From Sphaerisporangium krabiense (GTDB lineage: Bacteria; Actinomycetota; Actinomycetes; Streptosporangiales; Streptosporangiaceae), in contig NZ_JACHBR010000001.1 of NCBI RefSeq assembly GCF_014200435.1, forward strand, positions 4,061,501 to 4,125,500: a stretch of DNA of 64,000 nucleotides, written 5' to 3'. Each line of letters begins with the position of its first letter. The stretch's first letter is position 1. Positions 43,456 through 54,585 of this stretch are shown piece after piece. The notes beneath the pieces are model-generated. The model was not told the DNA's origin. It saw only the letters and a list, made by a program, of their open reading frames with translations, and searched no databases. The position numbers were made by a program, and so were the translations under genes.

Positions 43456-44298
43456 GTGGCCGAGACCACTGAGCGGACCGTTACCACCAACGGCTATTCC
43501 ACTTTCTTTCTGGACTCCGGTGACGAGGCTAAGGAAGCGGTGATATTGCTGCACGGCGGCGGCCCCGGCGCCAACGCCGCGTCGAACTGGCGCGGGTTCG
43601 TCCCGGCCCTGTCGGACGAATACCGGGTTCTCGCCCCGGACCTCGTCGGCTACGGCCGTACCGACCACCCCGAGGATATGCCAAGCAGCCTCATCGGCTG
43701 GCTGCGCATGCGCGTGGACCAGGTGCTGGCCCTCATGGACGCCCACGGCATCGAGCAGGCCCACCTGGTCGGCAACTCGATGGGCGGCGCCCTCGCGATG
43801 CACCTGGTCATGGCGGCCCCGGAGCGCGTCCGCAAGGTCTCTCTCATGGGCAGCGCGGGCGGTCACTCGCAGCCGACGCCCGAGGTCATGCGGATGGTCT
43901 CGTTCTACAAGGATCCCTCGCTCAGCGCCCTGGAGAACCTGACGAAATGGTTCGTCCACGACGAGAACGAGCTCGGGGCGTCGATCGCGGCCATCGCCGA
44001 GGAGCGGCACAAGGAGATCATGCGGCCGGAGATCCGCCGCTCGTACGAGTGCTTCTTCTCCTCCTCCCCTGCCGAGGCCGCGGTGCCGCCGTCGGCGCTG
44101 CGCCGGATGGCGCACCCGTTCCTCCTCGTGCACGGTCGCGAGGACCGGTTCGTGACGCCCGACTCCAGCGTGTACCTCCAGCGGCATCTGCCCAACGCGG
44201 AACTGCACATCTTCCCGCGCTGCGGCCACTGGGTGCAGATCGAGCGGGCCGACGCCTACGCGGTCCTCCTCCGGAACTTCCTCAAGGCAGCGAACTGA
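43456..44298 (+). CDS. Alpha/beta hydrolase, meta-cleavage product hydrolase type
   Basis: This 280-residue alpha/beta hydrolase of the MhpC/BphD group cleaves C-C bonds in ring-fission products. The oxyanion region LHGGGPGANAASNW, nucleophile GNSMGGA (Ser), acid HGREDRFV (Asp) and base CGHWVQIE (His) are all visible. GTG 43456 is chosen, with GGAAGGAAA upstream. It is first in an operon with a type I extradiol dioxygenase, the enzyme that makes its substrate. Confidence 0.9.
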   Translation: MAETTERTVTTNGYSTFFLDSGDEAKEAVILLHGGGPGANAASNWRGFVPALSDEYRVLAPDLVGYGRTDHPEDMPSSLIGWLRMRVDQVLALMDAHGIEQAHLVGNSMGGALAMHLVMAAPERVRKVSLMGSAGGHSQPTPEVMRMVSFYKDPSLSALENLTKWFVHDENELGASIAAIAEERHKEIMRPEIRRSYECFFSSSPAEAAVPPSALRRMAHPFLLVHGREDRFVTPDSSVYLQRHLPNAELHIFPRCGHWVQIERADAYAVLLRNFLKAAN

Positions 44299-44316
44299 CC
44301 GTTAGGAGCCAGACAG

Positions 44317-45177
44317 ATGGACATCAAGCAGCTCGGATACCTCGGCCTGTCCGCACGCGAGCCGGACGCGTTCACCACCTACGCCACCGACATCCTCGGC
44401 ATGCAGCGGGTCGCGGGTGAGGACAACGCCACCCACTTCCGCATCGACGACCGCCACCACCGCATCACCGTCGAGGCGTCCGACCGTGACGGCGGCGCGT
44501 ACTACGGCTGGGAGCTCGCCGACGCCGACGCGCTCCGCGCCGCGATGGACGAGCTCAGCGACCACGGTGTCATCGCCCGGCCGGCGTCGCAGCGCGAACT
44601 GGAGATCCGCCGCGTCGCCGGAATGGTCCACTTCCTCGACCCGGCCGGCAACCGCGTCGAGCTCTTCCACGGCGCCACGACCGGTGAGGGCGAGTTCACC
44701 TCGGCCCGCGACCTCGACCGCTTCATCACCGGTGAGCTCGGCCTCGGCCACGTGGTCCTCGCCAGCCCGGACGTGGCCGCCCAGCAGCGGTTCTACACGG
44801 ACGTGCTCGGCTTCAAGATCAGCGACACCATGCGCACGCCGTTCCAGGCCACGTTCCTGCACACCAACCCGCGCCACCACAGCATCGCGTTCGTGGACGG
44901 CCCGTTCTTCGGCATCGACCAGCCGTTCCTGCACCACTTCATGCTGGAGGTCCCCGACATGGACGAGGTCGGGCGCACCTACGACCTGGTCCTGGACCGC
45001 GACGTCCCCGTCACGATGACGCTCGGCCGGCACAGCAACGACCAGATGTTCTCCTTCTACGCCGAGTCTCCCGTCGGCGTGCACACGGAGTTCGGCAGCG
45101 GCGGAGTCCTCATCGACGACGCGACTTGGGAGGTCACCGAAATCCCCGGCCCGGACCTCTGGGGCCACCGTCACTAG
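44317..45177 (+). CDS. Type I extradiol ring-cleavage dioxygenase
   Basis: This 286-residue two-domain vicinal oxygen chelate protein is like 2,3-dihydroxybiphenyl or catechol 2,3-dioxygenase. The Fe(II) facial triad is visible in the C-terminal domain: His in GLGHVVLASPD, His in PFLHHFMLEV and Glu in VGVHTEFGSGG. It opens a catechol ring next to the hydroxyls. The ring-fission product would pass to the preceding hydrolase. Confidence 0.92.
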   Translation: MDIKQLGYLGLSAREPDAFTTYATDILGMQRVAGEDNATHFRIDDRHHRITVEASDRDGGAYYGWELADADALRAAMDELSDHGVIARPASQRELEIRRVAGMVHFLDPAGNRVELFHGATTGEGEFTSARDLDRFITGELGLGHVVLASPDVAAQQRFYTDVLGFKISDTMRTPFQATFLHTNPRHHSIAFVDGPFFGIDQPFLHHFMLEVPDMDEVGRTYDLVLDRDVPVTMTLGRHSNDQMFSFYAESPVGVHTEFGSGGVLIDDATWEVTEIPGPDLWGHRH

Positions 45178-45195
45178 CTCTTCGGAGAAAAGATC

Positions 45196-46932
45196 ATGGA
45201 GACCGAAGTCCTGATCGTCGGCGCCGGTCCGGCCGGAGCCGCGGCGTCCGCGTTGCTGTCGACCTACGGCATCGCGAACGTGGTGATCAACAAGTACCCG
45301 AGCGTGTCGAACACGCCGCGCGCGCACATCACCAACCAGCGGGGCGTCGAGGTGTTCCGCGACCTCGGCCTCGAGGGGGAGGTGGTCAAGAACGCCACCC
45401 CCCAGCACCTCATGGGCGAGCACGTGTACGGCACCAGCCTCGCGGGACGCGAGCTCGGCCGGCTGCGCACCTGGTACACCCACCCGCACTTCAAGGCCGA
45501 GCACGACCTGGCCAGCCCGTCCGCGGTCTGCGACCTGCCGCAGCACATCCTCGAGCCGATCCTGCTCAACGCGGCCGCCGCCCGCGGCTCGTCCGTGCGC
45601 TTCAACACCGAGCTGCTCACGTTCACGCAGGACGACGACGGCGTGACCGCCGTGGTCAAGGACCGGCTGACCGGGGGCCGGCACGAGATCCGCGCCAAGT
45701 ACCTGATCGGCGCGGACGGCGGCAACTCGACCGTCGTCGAGCAGCTCGGCCTGCCGCTGGTCGGCAAGATGGGCCTCGGCGGCTCGATCAACGTCGTCTT
45801 CGAGGCGGACCTGTCGCGTTTCGCCGAGCATCGTCCGGGCGACATGTACTGGTTCATCCAGCCGGGCGTCGGCCACGACGGCAACGGCATCGGCGTGCTC
45901 CGCATGGTCCGCCCGTGGACGCGCTGGATCGGCGTCTGGGGATACGACGTCGCCGCCGGGGAGCCCTCGCTCACCGAGGCGGACGGCGTCCGCATCGCCC
46001 ACCAGCTGATCGGCGACGACACGGTGCCCGTGAAGGTCGAGTCGATCTCCACCTGGGCCGTCAACGACGTGTACGCGACCGACAACATGAAGGGCCGCGT
46101 CTTCTGCGTCGGCGACGCGGTTCACCGGCACTCACCGATGAACGGCCTCGGCTCGAACACGTCCATGCAGGACAGCTACAACCTGTGCTGGAAGCTCATG
46201 ATGGTGCTGCGCGGGCAGGCGGCGCCTTCGCTGCTCGACAGCTACCGCGAGGAGCGGCTGCCGGTCGCCAAGCAGATCGTGCAGCGGGCCAAGAAGAGCG
46301 ACGGGCTCATGCCGCACCTGTTCATGGCGCTCCAGTTGCCGCCCGCGTCCGACGCGCAGGCGCTGCGCGACGCGCTCGACGCGCTCGACGCGCCCACCCC
46401 CGAGGCCACCGAGCGCCGCCGGGCCTTCGACGCCGCGCTGCACGCGACGATCATGTGTTTCAACACGCACGGCGTCGAGACGAACCAGCACTACACCTCC
46501 GGCGCGATCGTCTCCGACGGCACGCCGGACCAGGCGGCGCCGCGCGACGAGGAGATCTACTACTTCGCGACCAGCCGCCCCGGCCGCCACCTGCCACATG
46601 TCTGGGTGACCCGCGACCAGCACCGCGTCTCGACGTTCGACCTGTGCGGACGCGGCCGGTTCACGCTGCTCACCGGCATCAACGGGGCGGCCTGGCGCGA
46701 CGCGGCCGAGCTGGTCTCCAAGCGCTTCGGCGTCCCGCTGCGGGTGCACTCCATCGGCCGCGGCTGCGACTACGAGGACAGCTACGGCGACTACCAGACG
46801 ATGTCCGAGGTCGGCGAGGACGGCGTCCTGCTGATCCGCCCTGACCACATGGTCGCCTGGCGGGCGGCCTCGGCGACCGAGGACCCCGAGGCGACCCTGG
46901 CCGAGGTCATGGCCGAGATTCTGGGCAGGTGA
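45196..46932 (+). CDS. Class A FAD-dependent aromatic hydroxylase
   Basis: This 578-residue FAD_binding_3 monooxygenase is similar in layout to MhpA and TfdB phenol/propionate hydroxylases. GAGPAGAAAS binds FAD near residue 9; GADGGNS near 170 and GRVFCVGDAVHRHSPMNGLG near 300 are the DG and GD motifs; the last 150 residues form a thioredoxin-like dimer domain. It would make the catechol used by the extradiol dioxygenase. ATG 45196 is 18 bp after that gene. Confidence 0.9.
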   Translation: METEVLIVGAGPAGAAASALLSTYGIANVVINKYPSVSNTPRAHITNQRGVEVFRDLGLEGEVVKNATPQHLMGEHVYGTSLAGRELGRLRTWYTHPHFKAEHDLASPSAVCDLPQHILEPILLNAAAARGSSVRFNTELLTFTQDDDGVTAVVKDRLTGGRHEIRAKYLIGADGGNSTVVEQLGLPLVGKMGLGGSINVVFEADLSRFAEHRPGDMYWFIQPGVGHDGNGIGVLRMVRPWTRWIGVWGYDVAAGEPSLTEADGVRIAHQLIGDDTVPVKVESISTWAVNDVYATDNMKGRVFCVGDAVHRHSPMNGLGSNTSMQDSYNLCWKLMMVLRGQAAPSLLDSYREERLPVAKQIVQRAKKSDGLMPHLFMALQLPPASDAQALRDALDALDAPTPEATERRRAFDAALHATIMCFNTHGVETNQHYTSGAIVSDGTPDQAAPRDEEIYYFATSRPGRHLPHVWVTRDQHRVSTFDLCGRGRFTLLTGINGAAWRDAAELVSKRFGVPLRVHSIGRGCDYEDSYGDYQTMSEVGEDGVLLIRPDHMVAWRAASATEDPEATLAEVMAEILGR

Positions 46933-46942
46933 GCTAAGCCTT

Positions 46943-48529
46943 ATGCGAATCGCGGTGGTGGGCGGGGGCCCCGGCGGGCTGTTCTTCGCCACTCTCATGA
47001 AACAGGCGAGCCCGGCCGCCGAGGTGACGGTCTTCGAGCGCAACCGCGCCGACGACACGTTCGGCTTCGGGGTGGTCTTCTCCGACCGCACGTTGGAGGC
47101 CATCCACGAGGCCGACCCCGTCCTCCGCCGCGCCCTGACCGACCACGGCCGGCACTGGGACGAGATCGAGGTCCGGCTGAAGGGGGAGCGCGTCCGGTGC
47201 GGCGGGAACGGCATGGCCGCCGTGGTCCGCCGCACCCTGCTCCTGCTGCTCACGGAGCGCGCCCGCGAGGTGGGGGCGACGCTGCGCTTCTCGACCGAGG
47301 CGCGGCTGTCCGACCTGGCGGAGTACGACCTGGTCGTGGCGGCGGACGGAGCCGCGTCCAAGATCCGGGAAGAGATCGGGGCCGACCTGGGCGCGGACGT
47401 CGAGACGGCCACGGCCAGATTCATCTGGTTCGGTACGGACCACCTGTTCGACGGCCTGACGTTCATTCACGAACGCGGCCCGGACGGCGTCTTCGCGGTC
47501 CACGGCTACCCCATCTCGGATGCCATGTCGACGTTCATCGTCGAAGCCGATGAGGCGACGTGGCGGCGCGCCGGACTGGACGAGTTCGACACCTCGCAGC
47601 CGCCGGGCCCGAGCGACCTTCGCTCGAAGGAGTACCTGGAGAATCTGTTCGCCGGCCAGATCGAGGGCGGGCGGCTCCTCACCAACAACTCCCGGTGGGC
47701 GGCCTTCCGGACCCGGCGGACGCGGCAGTGGCACACGATGGCCCCGCGTCCGGTGGTCTTCCTGGGGGACGCCGTCCACACCGCGCACTTCTCCGTGGGC
47801 TCCGGGACGAAAATGGCCATGGAGGACGCGATCGCGCTGGCCCGGGCGTTGACCACGCACACGGATCTGGCGATGGCGTTGAGCGCGTACGAGAAGGCGG
47901 CCCAGCCCTCGGTCCGCCGCATCCAGGACTCCGCCCGCCCGAGCCTCTCCTGGTGGGAGCACTTCGGCGCCTACCACGACGCCTTCGAACCGTGGCAGTT
48001 CGCGTACCACTTCCTGTCCCGGAGCATCTCCGACGGGCGGCTGGCCCGCCGCGCCCCCGAGTACGTGGACTCGGTCCACCGGGCGTGGCGCGCCGCGCAC
48101 GGCGCCGACCCGCTGGACACTCCGCTCCTGACCGCCGCGTGGACCACCCCGGCCCGCCTGGTCCGCATCCGGTCCGGCGCCGACGGCCGCCCGGCCGCGA
48201 TCGACGGCACGCCCGGTCTGCCGCTGTCGGCGGATCCGGTGCCCGGCGTCTGGGGCGCCCTGCTGACCGCGCCGGACAGCGAGGCGGACCTGCCCCCGCT
48301 TCTCGCCCGGCTGGGCGAGCTCACCAAGCCGGCCGGACCGACGGGGCCGGACGCTCCCGTGCTGGTCGCCGTCCACGGTGGCACCCCGCTGACCCGCACC
48401 CTCCTCTGTGAGCGCGCACGGCTGGGCGCCGGCCTGCCCGCCCTGGCGATCGAACCCGACGCCGACCTCGATCGCGCCGTCACCGCCGTCCTCTCCGGCC
48501 GCGCCGACCTCGTAGGAGTGCCCGCATGA
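46943..48529 (+). CDS. Salicylyl-CoA 5-hydroxylase-like flavoprotein with shortened tail
   Basis: In this 528-residue protein residues 1-390 are a PHBH-type flavin hydroxylase (VVGGGPGGLFFATLMKQ, TFGFGVVFSDRTLEAI, VVFLGDAVHTAHFSVGSGTKMAMEDA) of the salicylyl-CoA/2-aminobenzoyl-CoA hydroxylase group. Larger relatives (about 770-790 residues) carry a C-terminal Old Yellow Enzyme barrel. Here the remaining 135 residues are mostly unlike it, but TPLTRTLLCERARLGAGLPA and AVTAVLSGRADLVGVP at the end recall the last strands of that barrel. An acyl-CoA substrate is supported by the ligase genes that follow. Confidence 0.8.
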   Translation: MRIAVVGGGPGGLFFATLMKQASPAAEVTVFERNRADDTFGFGVVFSDRTLEAIHEADPVLRRALTDHGRHWDEIEVRLKGERVRCGGNGMAAVVRRTLLLLLTERAREVGATLRFSTEARLSDLAEYDLVVAADGAASKIREEIGADLGADVETATARFIWFGTDHLFDGLTFIHERGPDGVFAVHGYPISDAMSTFIVEADEATWRRAGLDEFDTSQPPGPSDLRSKEYLENLFAGQIEGGRLLTNNSRWAAFRTRRTRQWHTMAPRPVVFLGDAVHTAHFSVGSGTKMAMEDAIALARALTTHTDLAMALSAYEKAAQPSVRRIQDSARPSLSWWEHFGAYHDAFEPWQFAYHFLSRSISDGRLARRAPEYVDSVHRAWRAAHGADPLDTPLLTAAWTTPARLVRIRSGADGRPAAIDGTPGLPLSADPVPGVWGALLTAPDSEADLPPLLARLGELTKPAGPTGPDAPVLVAVHGGTPLTRTLLCERARLGAGLPALAIEPDADLDRAVTAVLSGRADLVGVPA

Positions 48530-50599
48530 CACAGACCAGGACGCCCGGCCCGCTGAACGCGCTCTTCGCGCCACGCGGCATCGCGATCGTCGGGGCGTCG
48601 CGGAACCCGGCGAAGCTCGGGGCCGCGATGGCCCGTTCGCTAGAGGGCTTCGCCGCGGCGGGTGGTCACCTGGCCCTGGTGAACGGACGCGACGACACCA
48701 TGTATCCGTCGATCGGCGCCGCGTCCGCCGACGGCCCGATCGACCTCGCGGTGCTCTGCGTTCCCGCCGCCGCCTGCGCCGCCATCCTCGCCGAAGCGGC
48801 CGGCGCGGGCGTACGGGCCGCGCTCGTCTGTGGCGGAGGCTTCGCGGAGGTCGCCGACGGGCAGGGCGCCGAGCATCAGCGCCGCCTCACCGAGATCGCC
48901 CGCGCCACCGGCATCCGGGTGCTCGGCCCGAACACCAGCGGATTCCTGGTGCCCGGCGCGCACCTGACGGCGAGCTTCGTCCCCGGAACGTCCCGCGTGC
49001 CGTCCGGCGGCGTCGCGGTCGTCGCGGCGAGCGGCGGCGTCAACCACGCGCTGGCGTTCGCGCTCGCCGAAGCCGGGCACGGCATCAGCCTGGCCGTCGG
49101 CCTGGGCAACGGGGCCGACGTGACGGCGCCCGACGTCCTCGACCATCTCGCCGGCGATCCGGACACGACGGCCGTGGCCCTGCACGTCGAGACGGTGGCG
49201 GACGGCCCGCGGCTGATCGCCGCCGTGCGGCGCCTGACCGCCCGGCGGCCCGTGGTGGCCCTGGTGGTCGGGCGTAGCGACGTGGGCGCCTTCGCCGCCT
49301 CGCACACGGGCGCGCTCGCCACGTCCTGGCGGTCCACCCGCGCCGCGCTCGCCCAGGCGGGCGCCGTCCTCGTCGGGGACGAACGGGAACTGGTGGACGC
49401 CGTGGGCGCCCTCGCGGTGACGCGAGCCCGCGCGGCCGGCGATCCGGGCGTGGGCGTCGTCACCGCCCAGGCGGGTCCGGGGCTGCTCCTGCTCGACAAC
49501 CTCCAGGGGCGCTCGATCGCCGTCCCCGAACTGACCCGCCACACCCAGGACGGGATCGCGGCACTGCTGCCGCCACTGACCTACCAGCGCAACCCGGTGG
49601 ACACCGGTCGCCCGGGCCCGGCGATGAGCGGCGTCCTCAAGGCCGTCGGCGCCGACCCCGGTGTGGACATCGTCGCCGCGTACGCCCTGCACGAGCCGGG
49701 CGCGGTCGACCTGGTCGCCGCCGCACGAGCGGGCCGGACCGACGGCGTCCCCCTGGTCCTCGGCCTGGGCGGGACGGGCGAGGCCGTCGCCCGGGACCGG
49801 GACGCGCTGCGGGCCGCCGGAATCGCCGTGGCCGGTGATCCCGCCGGAGTCGCCGCCGCGACCGCCGCGCTCGTCGCGGACGCCCGCGCCCGCTCGATCG
49901 GCGGCGGCGAGCCCGCGGCCCCTGGCGCGGTCGTCGAGGTGGCCGACGACTACGACGAGGGCCAGGCCAAGGACCTCCTCGACCACCTGGGCATCGCGAC
50001 CATGCCCCGCCGCCGCTGCGCCACCCGTTCCGCCGCGCACGAGGCGTTCGACGCGCTCGGCGGCGATGACGGCGACGGCGGCGTCCGCCCCGTCGCGGCG
50101 AAACTGCTCGACGCCGCGGTGCTCCACAAGACCGAGATCGGCGGCGTCCATCTCGGCATCACCGGCCACCAGGCCCTGGACGCGGCACTCGACCGCCTCG
50201 ACGCGGCAGGCGCCCGCCGCTACCTGATCGAGGCGATGGCGCCGCCCGGGATCGACCTGATCGTCGGCGCGCGCCGCGACCCGGTGTTCGGCCCCGTCGT
50301 CCTCGTCGGCCTCGGCGGCACCGTCGCGGAAGCGCTGGCCGACGTCGCGGTCCGCCTGGCGCCGCTGTCCGTGGAGGAGGCGAGCGGCATGCCGTCGGAA
50401 CTCTCCGGACGTGCCCTGCTCGCCGGATGGCGCGGCGGCCCGGTCCTGGCGCCACGCGCGCTCGGCGAGGTCGTGGCCGCCCTCGGCGGCCTGCTCGCCG
50501 CCAACCCGCGCATCGACGAGATCGAGATCAACCCGTTGCGGCTGACGCGCACAGGTCTGATCGCCCTGGACGCCGTCATCCTCACGAGAAAGGCCGACG

Positions 50600-50619
<20 letters not shown>
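48526..50619 (+). CDS. ADP-forming acyl-CoA synthetase (aryl-CoA/feruloyl type)
   Basis: This 697-residue one-chain acyl-CoA synthetase (NDP-forming) has a CoA-binding Rossmann domain (LFAPRGIAIVGASRNPAKLGAAM), succinyl-CoA-ligase-like middle domains and an ATP-grasp C-terminal domain (VADDYDEGQAKDLLDHLGIATMP, ending EIEINPLRL). The family includes aryl-CoA synthetases such as FerA of Sphingobium. It overlaps the previous gene by four bases and could activate the aromatic acid to CoA. Confidence 0.87.
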
Positions 50620-52297
<1,678 letters not shown>

Positions 52298-52298
52298 C

Positions 52299-52315
52299 CC
52301 GGGCCACCCGCCCGG
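52299..52315 (+). terminator. Short GC hairpin between convergent operons
   Basis: CCGGGC and GCCCGG with a 5-base loop directly follow the ligase stop, in the 52-bp gap before the convergent flavin reductase gene. It is a weak candidate terminator. Confidence 0.4.
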
Positions 52316-52349
52316 CGCCGCGCCGGCCCGCCGGGGGCTGTGCGCACGC

Positions 52350-53330
52350 TCATGCGGGTTCTCCTTCGCCGGGTTCCTCGCAGCACAACCGGCTGCCCAC
52401 GACGGCCAGGTGCGCGGTCATCGCCTCGCGGGCCCGCACGGCCTCGCCCGCGGCGATGGCGTCGTAGATCTCCTGGTGGGCGGCGAGGGTGCGCCGGGTG
52501 GCGGTGGGGTTGGTGCCCGTGGCGTAGTGCGCGTGCCGGGACCTGGCCAGGGCCTGGAGGGAGGCGGCGATGGCCGGGTTGCCGCTGGCGGCGCCGAGCG
52601 CGGCGTGGAAGCGCACCGACCGCTCGGTGAAGCGCTCGGCCGAGGCCACCGCCTCGCGTGCGGCGTCGAGCGCCTCCTTCAGCGCGCCGAGCCCTTCCGG
52701 CGAGCGGCGGAAGGCGGCCAGCTCGGCGGCGGCGGGCTCCAGCGCGTGCTGGGCCTCGATGAGCTGGTGCGGCGTCAGGCCGTCGGCGTGCAGGCGGGCC
52801 GACAGGGCGTCGGCGAAGGTCTCGACCCGGGCGGGGACGCCCTCGTCGGCCGGGTCCAGCCGCCGGTAGCCGCCGGACCAGTACAGCAATGGCGTCGCCG
52901 TCCCGGAGCCGGCCGCCACCACCTCGCCGATGAGGATCTGGTGGTCGCCGCCGGGCAGGATCGCGTGCAGCCGGGTGTCGAACCAGCTCAGGCAGTCCGC
53001 GACGATCGGCGCTCCGGTCGCCTGGGCGACCGTGGGCACGCCGGGGAAGGCGCCCGCGGCCCGGCCGCGGCCGCGGGTGGAGAAGTACTGGGACACCTCG
53101 CGCTGGTCGCCGGCGAGCACGCTGACGGCGAAGCACCCGGTCGCGGCCACCTCGTCGAGGAACGGGCTGTAGCCGTTGATCGAGACGGTGACCAGCAGCG
53201 GGTTCAGCGACAGGGAGACGAACGAGGTCGCCGTGATGCCGTACAGGTGCTCGCCGTCGCTGGTGGTCACGACGGTGACGCCCGAGGCGAAGCTCCCCGC
53301 GGCGCGGCGGAAGTCGTCGGCGAGGCTCAT
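52350..53330 (-). CDS. Flavin reductase fused to FCD ligand-binding domain
   Basis: In this 326-residue protein residues 1-155 are a flavin-reductase (HpaC-like) domain: FASGVTVVTTSDGEHLYGITATSF, NPLLVTVSINGYSP and LSWFDTRLHAILPGGDHQILIGEV. Residues about 180-320 are an FCD domain as in GntR/FadR regulators (LIEAQHALEPAAAELAAFRRS, FHAALGAASGNPAIAASLQAL, HQEIYDAIAAGEAVRAREAMTAHL), but the DNA-binding helix-turn-helix is absent. It would supply reduced flavin to the HpaB-like oxygenase at 57288. The FCD part may sense the aromatic substrate, comparable with the MarR-like tail of the C1 reductase of Acinetobacter 4-hydroxyphenylacetate hydroxylase. Confidence 0.85.
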   Translation of the reverse strand: MSLADDFRRAAGSFASGVTVVTTSDGEHLYGITATSFVSLSLNPLLVTVSINGYSPFLDEVAATGCFAVSVLAGDQREVSQYFSTRGRGRAAGAFPGVPTVAQATGAPIVADCLSWFDTRLHAILPGGDHQILIGEVVAAGSGTATPLLYWSGGYRRLDPADEGVPARVETFADALSARLHADGLTPHQLIEAQHALEPAAAELAAFRRSPEGLGALKEALDAAREAVASAERFTERSVRFHAALGAASGNPAIAASLQALARSRHAHYATGTNPTATRRTLAAHQEIYDAIAAGEAVRAREAMTAHLAVVGSRLCCEEPGEGEPA

Positions 53331-53938
53331 GGCAGTTCCGGCAGGTCGCGCATGCCGTACAGGTCGAGGGTGAGCTCGCCCTCGCGCAGCCGGGCCATGA
53401 ACGCCTCCTCCTTGGCCACCCGCTCGCGCCCGGCGGCCAGCACGCCGGGGACGACGGCCTCCGGCAGCACGACGATGCCGTCCTCGTCGGCCACCACGAG
53501 GTCGCCGGTCCGCACCGGGCGCCCGCGCATCACGATGGGCGCGCCGACGGTGCCCCGCCAGCGCTTGCCGGTGCCGCGGATCGCGATGTGGGTGCCGAAG
53601 GCGGGGAAGCCCAGCTCGCGCAATCGCGCGGTGTCGCGGACGCCGCCGTCGATGACCAGCCCGGCGACGCCGCGCGCCTCGGCCGCGACGGCGAGCACCT
53701 CGCCCCAGTACCCGAACCGCGCGCCGCCGGCGTCCACGACCAGCACGTCGCCCGGCTCGGCCTCCTCCAGCGCCCAGTGCAGCGGCAGGTTGTCGCCCTC
53801 GGCGGCCTGCACGGTCAGCGCCCGGCCCGCCACGCGGGCGCCGGGCCAGACGGGCCGGAAGGCCGGGTCGAGGTCGCAGGGCAGGCCGGAGGCCTCGAAC
53901 AGGGTGGCCGTCCCCAGCTCCAGCGGCTCGGCGGTCAT
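53327..53938 (-). CDS. RraA/LigK-fold protein 1
   Basis: This 203-residue RraA-like fold protein has the GVAGLVIDGGVRD motif (Arg-Asp that positions substrate and metal in 4-carboxy-4-hydroxy-2-oxoadipate/HMG aldolases). It is the most divergent and shortest of three neighbouring paralogues. It overlaps genes on both sides by four bases. An aldolase or decarboxylase in the gallate/protocatechuate 4,5-cleavage route is likely; a regulatory RraA role is unlikely. Confidence 0.8.
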   Translation of the reverse strand: MTAEPLELGTATLFEASGLPCDLDPAFRPVWPGARVAGRALTVQAAEGDNLPLHWALEEAEPGDVLVVDAGGARFGYWGEVLAVAAEARGVAGLVIDGGVRDTARLRELGFPAFGTHIAIRGTGKRWRGTVGAPIVMRGRPVRTGDLVVADEDGIVVLPEAVVPGVLAAGRERVAKEEAFMARLREGELTLDLYGMRDLPELP

Positions 53939-54585
53939 GGCGTCTCCTTGCGCTGGAGGTTGTGGTAGCCGTGCGCCGCGCGGGCCTCGGCGATGGTCGC
54001 GCCGTCCAGGGCCATGCGCAGGATGGCGTCCTCGCGGGCGGCGATGCCCTCCGCGATCTCCAGGACCCGCTCCTCGCAGTCGCGCGGCACGGCGAGCACG
54101 CCGTCCTGGTCGCCGAGGATCAGGTCGCCCGGCCGTACCTGCACGCCGCCGATCGTGACCGGCCCCTGCACCTCGGCGACCTCGACGCGGTCCTTGCCGG
54201 TGCGCATGAAGCGGCCCCGGCTGTAGACGGGGTAGCCCAGGCCGAGCGCCCGGTGCACGTCGCGGCAGACGCCGTCGATGACCGTCCCCGCCACGCCGCG
54301 CGCGTGCGCGACGGCGGTGAGGATGTCGCCCCACACCGTGCAGTCGGCGCGTCCGGCGTTGTCGAGCACGACGACCCCGCCCGGGGGCACGTCGTCGAGG
54401 TAGTCGCCGACCGTGCCCGGCGGGTCGCCCGCCGGGACGTAGCGCACGGTGTAGGCGCGCCCGGCCAGCGACCGGCCGGGCCCGAGCGGCGCGATGCCGA
54501 GCAGGCTGCCCGGCCGTCCCAGCTTGTCCAGCGCGTCGGAGACGGTGGCGGTGGACAGCGCGGCGAAGCGCTCCTCCAGGGTCAT
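53935..54585 (-). CDS. RraA/LigK-fold protein 2
   Basis: This 216-residue RraA-family paralogue has VVVLDNAGRADCTVWGDIL and GVAGTVIDGVCRDVHRA, containing the conserved Arg-Asp pair, and GVQVRPGDLILGDQDGVLAVP. It is probably an oxaloacetate-forming aldolase or decarboxylase of the ring-cleavage pathway. It is translationally coupled with its neighbours (ATGA overlaps). Confidence 0.82.
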   Translation of the reverse strand: MTLEERFAALSTATVSDALDKLGRPGSLLGIAPLGPGRSLAGRAYTVRYVPAGDPPGTVGDYLDDVPPGGVVVLDNAGRADCTVWGDILTAVAHARGVAGTVIDGVCRDVHRALGLGYPVYSRGRFMRTGKDRVEVAEVQGPVTIGGVQVRPGDLILGDQDGVLAVPRDCEERVLEIAEGIAAREDAILRMALDGATIAEARAAHGYHNLQRKETP

